Shown piece after piece: positions 1 through 7,064 of a stretch of 19,467 bases of DNA (position 1 is its first letter; every line of letters starts with the position of its first letter). The notes under the pieces are model-generated. The model saw only the letters and a list, made by a program, of their open reading frames with translations. It did not search any database and was not told the origin of the DNA. Position numbers and translations under genes: made by a program. The stretch comes from Flavobacteriales bacterium UBA5933 (lineage in GTDB: Bacteria > Bacteroidota > Bacteroidia > Flavobacteriales > Weeksellaceae), in the NCBI GenBank assembly GCA_002430925.1, contig DJDD01000045.1, positions 1-19,467 of the forward strand. The letters are read 5' to 3'.

Positions 1-143
1 AAAGATAACTTAAGAAAAAAAATCATTTTTTTTATTATTAAATTTGATTACAATTGGTTTATCAGCATTATTGAAGCTTCTTTAACATAAAAATATTTAT
101 CTTTGAGGTTAAGTAAACTATATAATTATTAATCTTAGTATAA
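1..143. other. 5' flank of the S46 peptidase gene
   Basis: This AT-rich non-coding lead-in carries a -7 promoter box for the peptidase gene at 98-105. Bases 1-7 read TATCTTT on the minus strand, which would be seven of the eight bases of a divergent -7 box for a gene to the left. The eighth base lies outside the window, so this cannot be decided. Confidence 0.4.
98..105 (+). promoter_or_regulatory. -7 promoter box of the S46 peptidase gene
   Basis: TATCTTTG matches the Bacteroidota sigma-ABfr -7 consensus TAnnTTTG exactly and lies 38 nt before the ATG at 144. A TTG occurs at 71-73, but its spacing is longer than the usual -33 distance, so only the -7 box is convincing. Confidence 0.7.
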
Positions 144-2297
144 ATGAGAAAATTAATTGTTAAAGGAGCTGTTTTAATGGCTTTTTTTACCAACTTATCT
201 GTATTTGCACAGCAAGGTGGTGGAATGTGGATTCCAACAGAATTGAATGAAAAAGAAATGAAAGAAATGGGACTAAAAATATCGTCTGAAGATATTTTTA
301 GTACAGGAGATAAAAGTATCAATAATGCTGTTGCTCATTTTGGTGGCGGATGTACTTCTGAAGTCATTTCTCCTAATGGTTTATTATTAACTAATCACCA
401 TTGTGGATATGGACAAATACAAGCTCATTCTTCTCTAGAACACGATTATTTAACAGATGGTTTTTGGGCAAAAGAATTAAAAGATGAGTTACCAAATGAT
501 GGTTTAACGGCTACATTTATTGTTGATATAAAAGATGTTACTTCAACAATATTGAAAGGTGTAAAAGAAAATATTTCTGAAGAGAAACGTAAAGAAATCA
601 TCAAAAAAAACATAGAAAAGTTAAATGAAAAAAGTAAAAATGATGCTCATCAATCTGTTTTTATAAAACCATTCTACAAAGGAAATAAATATTATCAGTT
701 TACAACAGAAACATTTAAAGATGTTCGTTTGGTTGGTGCTCCTCCTTCTGCTATTGGTAAATATGGTAATGATACGGATAACTGGGTTTGGCCAAGACAT
801 ACAGGAGATTTTTCTATGTTCCGTATTTATGCAGATAAAAACAATAAACCTGCTGAATATTCTCCAGAAAATGTTCCTTATACGCCAAAACATTTTTTAC
901 CTGTAAATATTAGTGGAATAAATGAAGGTGATTTTACATTTGTTTATGGTTTTCCTGGTACAACAGATGAATATTTAACTGCTTCTGCAATAGAGCAAAT
1001 AAAAGATGTAATTGATCCTGCAAGAATTAATGTTCGTACAATTGCATTATCTCACATTGATAAAAAAATGCGCGAAGATAATGCAACTCGAATTGCATAT
1101 GCTTCTAAACAGGCTCGTATTTCTAATGCGCACAAAAAATGGATTGGTGAAGTTTTGGGACTTAACCGTTCTAATGCTGTAGAAAAACGTAAGCAATATG
1201 AACAAGAATTCTTAAAAAGAGTGGCTGAAAATCCTAAGTTACAAAAAGAATATGCTACAATCATCACTGATTTAAATAATGTAAATAAAGAAAATCAAGA
1301 TTATAGTTTAGCGAATACACTTTATACAGAATCTTTTTACTCTAATTCGGAAACGTTCAGAATGGCTTTGGCTTTAAATACTATTTTGAATGCTGTAGGA
1401 GAAAAAAATTACAATGAAGTTAAAGCTAAGTCTTTGAATACTGTAGCTAGTATGCACAAAGATTATAATGCTGATTTGGATAAAACAATTTCTTCTGATC
1501 TTGTAGATAATTATTTTAAGGCTATTCCTCAACAATTGTCGCCAGATACAACGCCAGAAAATATAAAAAATGCATTAAATAATAGCGTTGTAAATGGAAC
1601 GAAAGAATTAAATGGAAAAAGTTTTATTGGAAATATAAAAGAAATCGCTAAAAATGATAATGAGTTTATAAATGCATTAAAAAATGATGCTTTGATTGCT
1701 CAAGTTCGTTTAGTTTTAAATTCTAATCAAACCAAAGTTGTTCCTACTTATCTTTCGAATGAAGATAAAATAAGTAAACTAATGCGTACTTACATGAAAG
1801 GGCAAATGGAAGTATTTACTGATAAAAAAATATTCCCAGATGCTAATTCTACTTTACGTGTAACGTACGGGAAAGTTGATGGTTACCAACCAAGAGATGC
1901 GGTATATTATGAACCAATTACACATATTGATGGTGTTATTGAGAAATATGTTCCTAATGATTACGAGTTTGATTTACCAAAACATATGTTAGATTTATAT
2001 GGTCAAAAAGACTTTGGAAAATACGCCGATAAAAATGGAAAATTACCGATTAATTTTATCGCAACTAACCATACAACTGGAGGTAATTCTGGTTCGCCTG
2101 TTTTGGATGCTCAAGGAAATTTAATTGGATTAAATTTTGACCGTGTTTGGGAAGGAACAATGTCTGACTTGAATTATGATCCTGAGATTTGTCGTAATAT
2201 TATGGTGGATACTCGTTATGTTTTATGGGTAATTGATAAATATGCCAATGCTCAACGTTTGATTGACGAAATGACAATTATCGATAACAAGAAATAG
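144..2297 (+). CDS. S46 family dipeptidyl-peptidase, DPP11-type (Asp/Glu-specific)
   Basis: This is an exopeptidase that removes dipeptides from the N-terminus of oligopeptides, acting in the periplasm or at the cell surface. The 717-residue length is normal for peptidase family S46. A signal peptide covers about residues 1-23 (a hydrophobic stretch ending VFAQ). The chymotrypsin-like catalytic triad is visible: the TNHHCGYG block with His85/His86, Asp222 in TGDFSMFR, and Ser649 in GGNSGSP. Eighteen residues after the serine is Arg667, in LNFDRVWEG. In Porphyromonas gingivalis DPP11 the equivalent Arg673 sets preference for acidic P1 residues, whereas DPP7 has Gly there, so DPP11-type specificity is inferred. 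The ATG at 144 follows a -7 box and directly begins the signal peptide. The gene stands alone and ends before a strong hairpin at 2401-2436. Family assignment is very secure; substrate preference rests on one residue. Confidence 0.95.
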   Translation: MRKLIVKGAVLMAFFTNLSVFAQQGGGMWIPTELNEKEMKEMGLKISSEDIFSTGDKSINNAVAHFGGGCTSEVISPNGLLLTNHHCGYGQIQAHSSLEHDYLTDGFWAKELKDELPNDGLTATFIVDIKDVTSTILKGVKENISEEKRKEIIKKNIEKLNEKSKNDAHQSVFIKPFYKGNKYYQFTTETFKDVRLVGAPPSAIGKYGNDTDNWVWPRHTGDFSMFRIYADKNNKPAEYSPENVPYTPKHFLPVNISGINEGDFTFVYGFPGTTDEYLTASAIEQIKDVIDPARINVRTIALSHIDKKMREDNATRIAYASKQARISNAHKKWIGEVLGLNRSNAVEKRKQYEQEFLKRVAENPKLQKEYATIITDLNNVNKENQDYSLANTLYTESFYSNSETFRMALALNTILNAVGEKNYNEVKAKSLNTVASMHKDYNADLDKTISSDLVDNYFKAIPQQLSPDTTPENIKNALNNSVVNGTKELNGKSFIGNIKEIAKNDNEFINALKNDALIAQVRLVLNSNQTKVVPTYLSNEDKISKLMRTYMKGQMEVFTDKKIFPDANSTLRVTYGKVDGYQPRDAVYYEPITHIDGVIEKYVPNDYEFDLPKHMLDLYGQKDFGKYADKNGKLPINFIATNHTTGGNSGSPVLDAQGNLIGLNFDRVWEGTMSDLNYDPEICRNIMVDTRYVLWVIDKYANAQRLIDEMTIIDNKK

Positions 2298-2332
2298 TGT
2301 TTTTCTTTTGTTTTTGGTCATTTAAATTTTAA

Positions 2333-2357
2333 ACATTTCGATAAGCTCAATGTGACA
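2333..2357 (+). repeat. Short hairpin repeat, copy A
   Basis: The stem ACATT (2333-2337) pairs with AATGT (2349-2353) around an 11-nt loop TCGATAAGCTC and is followed by GACA. A second copy at 16552-16576 has the same loop length, a similar loop sequence and the same trailing GACA, but a different stem that still pairs. The element lies in the 3' region of the peptidase gene, before its terminator. Confidence 0.5.
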
Positions 2358-2400
2358 TTAACAAGTTCAATTATATCATATTATAAAATAATTTAAATAA

Positions 2401-2436
2401 AAAAAATAGCTCAGATAGTAATCTGAGCTATTTTTT
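2401..2436. terminator. Bidirectional intrinsic terminator
   Basis: An 11-bp perfect stem ATAGCTCAGAT / ATCTGAGCTAT with loop AGTA is flanked by A-run and T-run on the two sides. It can therefore end transcripts of the S46 peptidase (+) and of the small convergent gene (-). The minus-strand gene's stop codon (2435-2437) overlaps the edge of the T-run. Confidence 0.9.
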
Positions 2437-2863
2437 ATTCTATTATTTGACTGTTTGGGAAAGCTACTTTAAAAGTATCTATAACATTAATATCAGAGGT
2501 AATAATTTGCCAATGAGAATCATGTACAAATTCTAAAACAATTTCGTTTTCATACAAATTTTCATCTTCTATATTTACAAAAAGATTTTTTTCGTTTCTA
2601 TCTCCTATGACTAAAGCTTCAGAAACGGTTTGCATTTTATAACAAAGATTTTCTAATTGTTCATAATCAATCAGTATTCCATCTTGCTTATCTATAATTT
2701 CCTGCAATTCGAAAACTGAATATTCATCTGTTTCACTTTCTCCATCAATCCAAAGTAGCTTTATAGCATAACCTTGTAAATCTTGTAGAGGCTGAATAAC
2801 CTCTTCCATGCGTTGAATTTGATTTTCGTCTTCTCCGAAAATTTCTATTTTGTATGTTTCCAT
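2435..2863 (-). CDS. Uncharacterised small acidic protein
   Basis: I do not recognise this family. The product is 142 residues if translation starts at the ATG at 2863-2861 (METYKIEIFGEDE). An upstream in-frame TTG at 2875 would add four residues but sits inside the -7 promoter box, so it is rejected. The protein is strongly acidic (many Asp/Glu), has no signal peptide, no membrane segment and no cysteine-rich or nucleotide-binding motif, and is probably cytoplasmic. It alternates short predicted strands and helices, consistent with one small alpha/beta domain. It is monocistronic: its own promoter lies 10 nt upstream, a shared terminator sits at its stop codon, and a structured repeat separates it from clpC. 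Codon use and AT content look like the neighbours. That it is a real gene is fairly sure; its function is unknown. Confidence 0.75.
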   Translation of the reverse strand: METYKIEIFGEDENQIQRMEEVIQPLQDLQGYAIKLLWIDGESETDEYSVFELQEIIDKQDGILIDYEQLENLCYKMQTVSEALVIGDRNEKNLFVNIEDENLYENEIVLEFVHDSHWQIITSDINVIDTFKVAFPNSQIIE

Positions 2864-2872
2864 AATTATGTA

Positions 2873-2880
2873 CAAAAGTA
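2873..2880 (-). promoter_or_regulatory. -7 promoter box of the small acidic protein gene
   Basis: Read on the minus strand this is TACTTTTG, an exact TAnnTTTG match. Only 9 nt separate it from the ATG at 2863, so the mRNA leader would be a few bases at most. The box overlaps the alternative TTG codon, which decides the start in favour of the ATG. Confidence 0.65.
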
Positions 2881-2975
2881 AAAAGTAACTTTAAAATAAG
2901 TTTACATTTTTCTAAAAAATAATATTTTATATAAATAAGTAATTTAAACATTTTTGAAAATTATATTCATTTTTA

Positions 2976-3089
2976 GGGCAATTGCTTCGCACCGTGCTTT
3001 TTCGTTATATCTTTTTAGATTGGTCATTTAGCAAAGTCGAAATGAAGTACCAATCAAAAAAGGATGTCACTTCAATCACTATTGCAAAC
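2976..3089 (+). repeat. Large structured interspersed repeat, copy 1
   Basis: The outer helix is GCAAT (2978-2982) with ATTGC (3081-3085), continued by GTG (2994-2996) with CAC (3077-3079). A mini-hairpin TGC-TTC-GCA (2983-2991) lies between the two 5' strands. The long inner stem is 3009-3024 with 3049-3065, carrying an extra bulged G in AAGGAT and one mismatch. The loop (3025-3048) contains CATTT and AAATG, which can pair. It lies between the clpC terminator and the promoter of the small acidic protein gene. Its conserved ends are nearly identical to copy 4 at 19059-19177. Confidence 0.85.
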
Positions 3090-3143
3090 GAATAACTAAT
3101 AATCAACAATTAGAAATAATTCAAAAAAGTTTAAACAACTTAA

Positions 3144-3176
3144 AAAAATAGAAGCTGATAATTAATTATCAGCTTC
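3144..3176 (-). terminator. Intrinsic terminator of clpC
   Basis: A perfect 12-bp stem with a 2-nt loop spans 3151-3176 (GAAGCTGATAAT / ATTATCAGCTTC). Read on the minus strand it is followed by TATTTTTT. It lies 30 nt beyond the clpC stop codon. Confidence 0.88.
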
Positions 3177-3205
3177 CATGAATTATGCGTATAAAATCAA
3201 GAATA

Positions 3206-5731
3206 TTATTCTGATTTATTTCCTGCTTTTTTTCCTTTAACAGATATTTTTACACCATCTTTTGCTTCATTAAGATCAAGTAATAATTCATCGCCTTCAC
3301 TAATTACTGCATTGATAATTTCCTCTGCCATTGGATCTTCGATGTATTTTTGGATGGCTCTTTTCAGAGGTCTTGCTCCATAATCTTTATCAAAACCTTT
3401 ATCAGCAATAAAGTTTTTAGCCTCTTCAGTTAACTCGATGTGATAATCTAAAGCTGTTAAACGCTCAATTAAGCTAGATAATTCGATATCGATAATTTTC
3501 ATAATATCTTCTTTTTTCAAAGAATTAAATAAAATGATATCATCAATACGGTTTAAAAACTCAGGTGCAAAAGCTCTTTTTAATGCAGTTTCAATCGTAG
3601 ATTTTGCTCTATCATCAGCAGAATCTTTCTTCGCAGAAGTTCCAAAACCAACTCCATCACCAAATTCTTTTAATTGACGAGTACCAATATTAGATGTTAA
3701 AATAATAATTGTATTTCTAAAATCTACTTTTCTACCTAAACTGTCCGTTACATGTCCATCATCTAAAATTTGTAAAAGAATATTGAACACATCTGGATGA
3801 GCTTTTTCAATCTCATCTAATAAAATAACTGCATAAGGTTTACGACGAACAGCTTCTGTTAATTGTCCACCTTCTTCGTAACCAACATAACCCGGAGGTG
3901 CCCCAACCAAACGAGATACGGCAAATTTCTCCATGTATTCTGACATGTCGATACGAATTAATGCATCATTAGAATCAAAAATTTCTTTTGCTAAAATCTT
4001 AGCCAACTGTGTTTTACCAACACCTGTAGTACCTAAGAAAATAAATGAACCAATTGGTTTGTTTGGATCTTTTAAACCAGCTCTATTTCTCTGAATAGCT
4101 TTAACTACTTTAGAAACAGCCTCGTCTTGACCAATAACTTTACCTTTCATTAACTCGTTCATTTGAGCTAATTTTTTCAATTCTTTTTCAGCTACACGAT
4201 GAACAGGAACTCCAGACATTAATGAAACTACCTCAGCAACATTTTCTTCAGTAACAGTTTCTCTATTTTCTTTAGAAGCTTTTTCCCATTCAGTTTGAGC
4301 TCGTTTTAATTCTCCTTCGATTTGCTTTTCAGTATCACGTAACTGAGCAGCTTCTTCGTATTTCTGAGATTTTACAACTTTCGTTTTTTCTTCACGTACT
4401 TCTTCTAATTTAGCTTCAAGATCTAAAATATCTTGAGGGACTTTTATATTTTTGATATGTACACGAGAACCTGCTTCATCCAAAGCATCAATTGCTTTAT
4501 CTGGCAAGAAACGATCTGTAATATAACGCGTTGTTAAATTAACACAAGCTTGTAAAGCTTCATCAGTATAATTTACATTATGATGTGCTTCGTATTTATC
4601 TTTGATATTTTTTAATATCTGTAGTGTTTCTTCTGGCGTTGTTGGCTCTACCATTACATTTTGAAAACGACGAACTAATGCTCCATCTTTTTCGATGTAC
4701 TGACGATATTCATCCAAAGTTGTCGCACCAATACATTGTAACTCTCCACGAGCCAATGCAGGCTTAAACATATTTGATGCATCCAAAGAACCTGTAGCAC
4801 CACCAGCGCCTACAATTGTATGTAACTCATCAATAAATAAAATGATATCATCATTTTTTTCTAACTCGTTCATAATTGCTTTGATACGCTCTTCAAATTG
4901 TCCACGGTATTTTGTTCCAGCAACTAAAGATGCTAAATCTAATGTAACTACACGTTTGTTGAACAAAACACGAGAAACTTTTCTTTGTACAATTCTTAAA
5001 GCCAAACCTTCTGCAATTGCAGATTTACCAACTCCTGGTTCTCCAATTAACAATGGGTTGTTCTTTTTACGACGAGAAAGAATTTGAGAAACACGTTCTA
5101 TTTCTTTTTCACGTCCTACAACAGGATCTAACTTACCTTCTTGAGCTATTGCAGTTAAATCTCTACCAAAATTATCTAAAACTGGCGTTCTACTTTTTGA
5201 TGTTGCTTTATTTGTTGATGCACGTTCAAAATCTTGATCAGAATCTCCTCCATCAAAAGATGGATTCTCCGCACGAGGAGATTGAATTTCTTCATCTTGA
5301 AATTGAAATTTAAATTCTTCTTTTACTGTATTATAATCAACATCTAATTTATTCATCAATTTAGTAATTGGGTCATTCTCATTACGAAGAATACACAATA
5401 AAAGATGAATTGTATTTACAGTTGGACTTTTAAACAATTTGGCTTCTAAGAAAGTTGTTTTCAATGCTCTTTCAGCTTGCTTAGTTAAGCTTAAATTCTT
5501 TATATGATTTCCTTCAGTTTCTTTAGGAGGATTTAAAGTTTCAATTTTTTGGCGCATTTCATCTAAATCTACATTTAAAGATTCTAGTACAGAAATTGCT
5601 TTGCCTTCCCCATCGCGAATAATTCCCAATAGAAGATGTTCTGTCCCGATTTGATCGTGACCTAATCTCAACGCTTCTTCCTTACTGTAAGAAATTACGT
5701 CCTTTACTTGTTGTGAGAAATTATCGTTCAT
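3206..5731 (-). CDS. clpC: ATP-dependent Clp protease ATP-binding subunit ClpC
   Basis: This is a hexameric AAA+ unfoldase that feeds proteins into the ClpP peptidase in the cytoplasm; 841 residues is typical of ClpC. The domain order is a double Clp-N repeat (about 1-145), a first AAA+ module with Walker A GEPGVGKS (about 229-236) and Walker B LFIDELH, and a middle UVR-like coiled segment (LEEVREEKTKVV... EEAAQLRD). A second AAA+ module follows with Walker A GTTGVGKT (about 566-573) and Walker B ILLDEIEK. The tripeptide VGF in GDGVGFG is the expected ClpP-docking loop, which separates it from ClpB. It starts at the ATG at 5731 with a 120-nt upstream gap. It is monocistronic with its own terminator. 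No ctsR or mcsAB genes, the Firmicutes ClpC partners, are adjacent, as is usual in Bacteroidota. The C-terminus ends in a Lys-rich tail. Confidence 0.97.
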   Translation of the reverse strand: MNDNFSQQVKDVISYSKEEALRLGHDQIGTEHLLLGIIRDGEGKAISVLESLNVDLDEMRQKIETLNPPKETEGNHIKNLSLTKQAERALKTTFLEAKLFKSPTVNTIHLLLCILRNENDPITKLMNKLDVDYNTVKEEFKFQFQDEEIQSPRAENPSFDGGDSDQDFERASTNKATSKSRTPVLDNFGRDLTAIAQEGKLDPVVGREKEIERVSQILSRRKKNNPLLIGEPGVGKSAIAEGLALRIVQRKVSRVLFNKRVVTLDLASLVAGTKYRGQFEERIKAIMNELEKNDDIILFIDELHTIVGAGGATGSLDASNMFKPALARGELQCIGATTLDEYRQYIEKDGALVRRFQNVMVEPTTPEETLQILKNIKDKYEAHHNVNYTDEALQACVNLTTRYITDRFLPDKAIDALDEAGSRVHIKNIKVPQDILDLEAKLEEVREEKTKVVKSQKYEEAAQLRDTEKQIEGELKRAQTEWEKASKENRETVTEENVAEVVSLMSGVPVHRVAEKELKKLAQMNELMKGKVIGQDEAVSKVVKAIQRNRAGLKDPNKPIGSFIFLGTTGVGKTQLAKILAKEIFDSNDALIRIDMSEYMEKFAVSRLVGAPPGYVGYEEGGQLTEAVRRKPYAVILLDEIEKAHPDVFNILLQILDDGHVTDSLGRKVDFRNTIIILTSNIGTRQLKEFGDGVGFGTSAKKDSADDRAKSTIETALKRAFAPEFLNRIDDIILFNSLKKEDIMKIIDIELSSLIERLTALDYHIELTEEAKNFIADKGFDKDYGARPLKRAIQKYIEDPMAEEIINAVISEGDELLLDLNEAKDGVKISVKGKKAGNKSE

Positions 5732-5774
5732 ATTATTTAAGTTTATCTTGATCTTTTAATAAATATACTTATTA

Positions 5775-5815
5775 TTATTCAATATAGCATAAATTATGCC
5801 TTTGTTCAAAATGAA
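5775..5815 (-). promoter_or_regulatory. Possible clpC promoter with inverted repeat
   Basis: On the minus strand a TTTTG is followed after 20 nt by TATATTG, a one-base-short version of the -7 box. Between them lies the inverted repeat GCATAA-A-TTATGC (5787-5799). The arrangement could be a promoter with an operator between the boxes. The -7 match is imperfect and no regulator is known, so confidence is low. It does not resemble the CtsR operator. Confidence 0.3.
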
Positions 5816-5855
5816 TTGTCGATTACATAAATTATACAATAATTGTCTAATATAT

Positions 5856-6506
5856 TTAAAATAACTGACAAGATTTCATATCGATTCTTAAATTATTCAT
5901 AATAATTTGAGAAATAGAAGTTGTTGCAAGATCATCAAATAAATCTCCTTTATCCATTTTCATTTTATAATGCAAACTTTGGATATGATTAGGATCTAGA
6001 TTATTATTTTCATAAAAAACATCAGCTATTTTATTTCTATTTTCTACCGAATAAATAGTTGAAGAACACCATGTCACAATATCTTGACTTGTCATATCTT
6101 TTACGATAAGTTCTTTTTCATTCCAATGTAAAAGGTATGTATTTTTTGTGGTTCTTTCAAAAATAAATATAGTAAAAGGAGCAATTTCTTTAAAATTCTC
6201 ATTTTTAATGAACGCTGAAACACAATCAAATTTTAATAAATGAAGTAATATAATTCCTCTACTTTGCTTGTATTTCTCTTTTAAAAAGAAAGGTTTTGTT
6301 TCTCCTCCATTCAAAATACAAGCAACATATTCATCAGAATAAAAAATCCATGTACCATTTGCTCTTTTATCTATTGGAGAATAATATGTTTTATCAAACA
6401 TTGTTTGCTTTACAATCTCATAAGATGTTTGTCTGCCTATTTCTTCATCTCGATTATGCGTTAATATAAATTCATTTTCTTTTTTATAAAAACTAATAAT
6501 ACACAT
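5856..6506 (-). CDS. NRDE family protein (TANGO2-like)
   Basis: This 216-residue protein belongs to the NRDE/TANGO2 family. It starts with Cys2 after the initiator Met (MCIISFY) and carries the signature Asn18-Arg19-Asp20-Glu21 in THNRDEEIG, an arrangement shared with Ntn-hydrolase-like folds where Cys2 could become an N-terminal nucleophile. Later conserved features include the GTWIFY and CILNGGE segments. Family members, including human TANGO2, have been linked to haem handling, but the biochemical role is not settled, so no reaction is assigned. There is no signal peptide, so it is likely cytoplasmic. It starts 48 nt from the divergent DinB-like gene, with back-to-back promoter boxes in the gap, which suggests co-regulation. 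Family membership is secure; function is open. Confidence 0.88.
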   Translation of the reverse strand: MCIISFYKKENEFILTHNRDEEIGRQTSYEIVKQTMFDKTYYSPIDKRANGTWIFYSDEYVACILNGGETKPFFLKEKYKQSRGIILLHLLKFDCVSAFIKNENFKEIAPFTIFIFERTTKNTYLLHWNEKELIVKDMTSQDIVTWCSSTIYSVENRNKIADVFYENNNLDPNHIQSLHYKMKMDKGDLFDDLATTSISQIIMNNLRIDMKSCQLF

Positions 6507-6524
6507 CTAATATTTAATTTAGTT

Positions 6525-6532
6525 CAAATGTA
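6525..6532 (-). promoter_or_regulatory. -7 promoter box of the NRDE gene
   Basis: TACATTTG on the minus strand is an exact TAnnTTTG match, 18 nt before the ATG at 6506. It lies only 5 bp from the divergent box at 6538-6545. Confidence 0.6.
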
Positions 6533-6537
6533 AAAAT

Positions 6538-6545
6538 TATCTTTG
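6538..6545 (+). promoter_or_regulatory. -7 promoter box of the DinB-like operon
   Basis: TATCTTTG is an exact consensus match and ends 9 nt before the ATG at 6555, so the transcript leader would be very short or absent. It probably drives at least the DinB-like and ATP-grasp genes. Confidence 0.7.
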
Positions 6546-6554
6546 TAAAGAATT

Positions 6555-7064
6555 ATGAGCATCACAAAAACTATAACAGAATCTTTAGAAGAAACAAAAA
6601 GTATTCTTTTACAATTTGATGATACAATGTATCAAAAACAACTAGCAATTATTTCTGAAGGAACAATTGGTAAACATTTTCGTCATATTATAGAGTTTTA
6701 TTTTTGCTTGTTCGACAAAAATAATGACGATTACATAAGTTATGATGAACGTAAACGTAATTTGTTATGGGAAACATCTATAAAAGAAAGTATTGCTATC
6801 ATTGATTTTTTAATTGAAAACATCAATACAATAAATTTAGGTAAAAATATAGTCCTAAAACAAAGTTATTATAACGAAACATTTAATATTCCTACAACCT
6901 ACCAAAGAGAATTAATATACTGTTTTGACCATAGTATTCATCATTTTGCTCTAATTAGAATTGCTATAGAAAATAGTTTTCCTACAATTGTTTTCTCTAA
7001 AGATTTCGGAATTGCCCCATCAACAATTGCTTACCAAAATTTAACCCATGCATCCAAAAATTGA
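6555..7064 (+). CDS. DinB-fold (YfiT/DinB superfamily) protein
   Basis: This 169-residue protein is predicted to be a four-helix bundle of the DinB superfamily, which typically binds a divalent metal through three histidines. Visible candidate ligands are His41 and His44 in GKHFRHIIEF, and His126, His129 and His130 in DHSIHHFALIRI. The C-terminal FGIAPSTIAYQ block is a recurring feature of this subgroup. Superfamily members include bacillithiol or mycothiol S-transferases and damage-inducible proteins, but many have no known reaction and none can be assigned here. The last 17 nt overlap the start of the ATP-grasp gene, so the two are almost surely co-transcribed and translationally coupled. 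The start is fixed by a -7 box 9 nt upstream. Confidence 0.85.
   Translation: MSITKTITESLEETKSILLQFDDTMYQKQLAIISEGTIGKHFRHIIEFYFCLFDKNNDDYISYDERKRNLLWETSIKESIAIIDFLIENINTINLGKNIVLKQSYYNETFNIPTTYQRELIYCFDHSIHHFALIRIAIENSFPTIVFSKDFGIAPSTIAYQNLTHASKN

Noticed and set aside
2976..3089. CRISPR-like array from repeated sequences in the window
   Set aside because: The copies are kilobases apart, in both orientations, with internal structure and no regular spacers or cas genes.
5787..5799. CtsR-type heat-shock operator upstream of clpC
   Set aside because: The inverted repeat GCATAA-A-TTATGC bears no resemblance to the GGTCAAA tandem operator.
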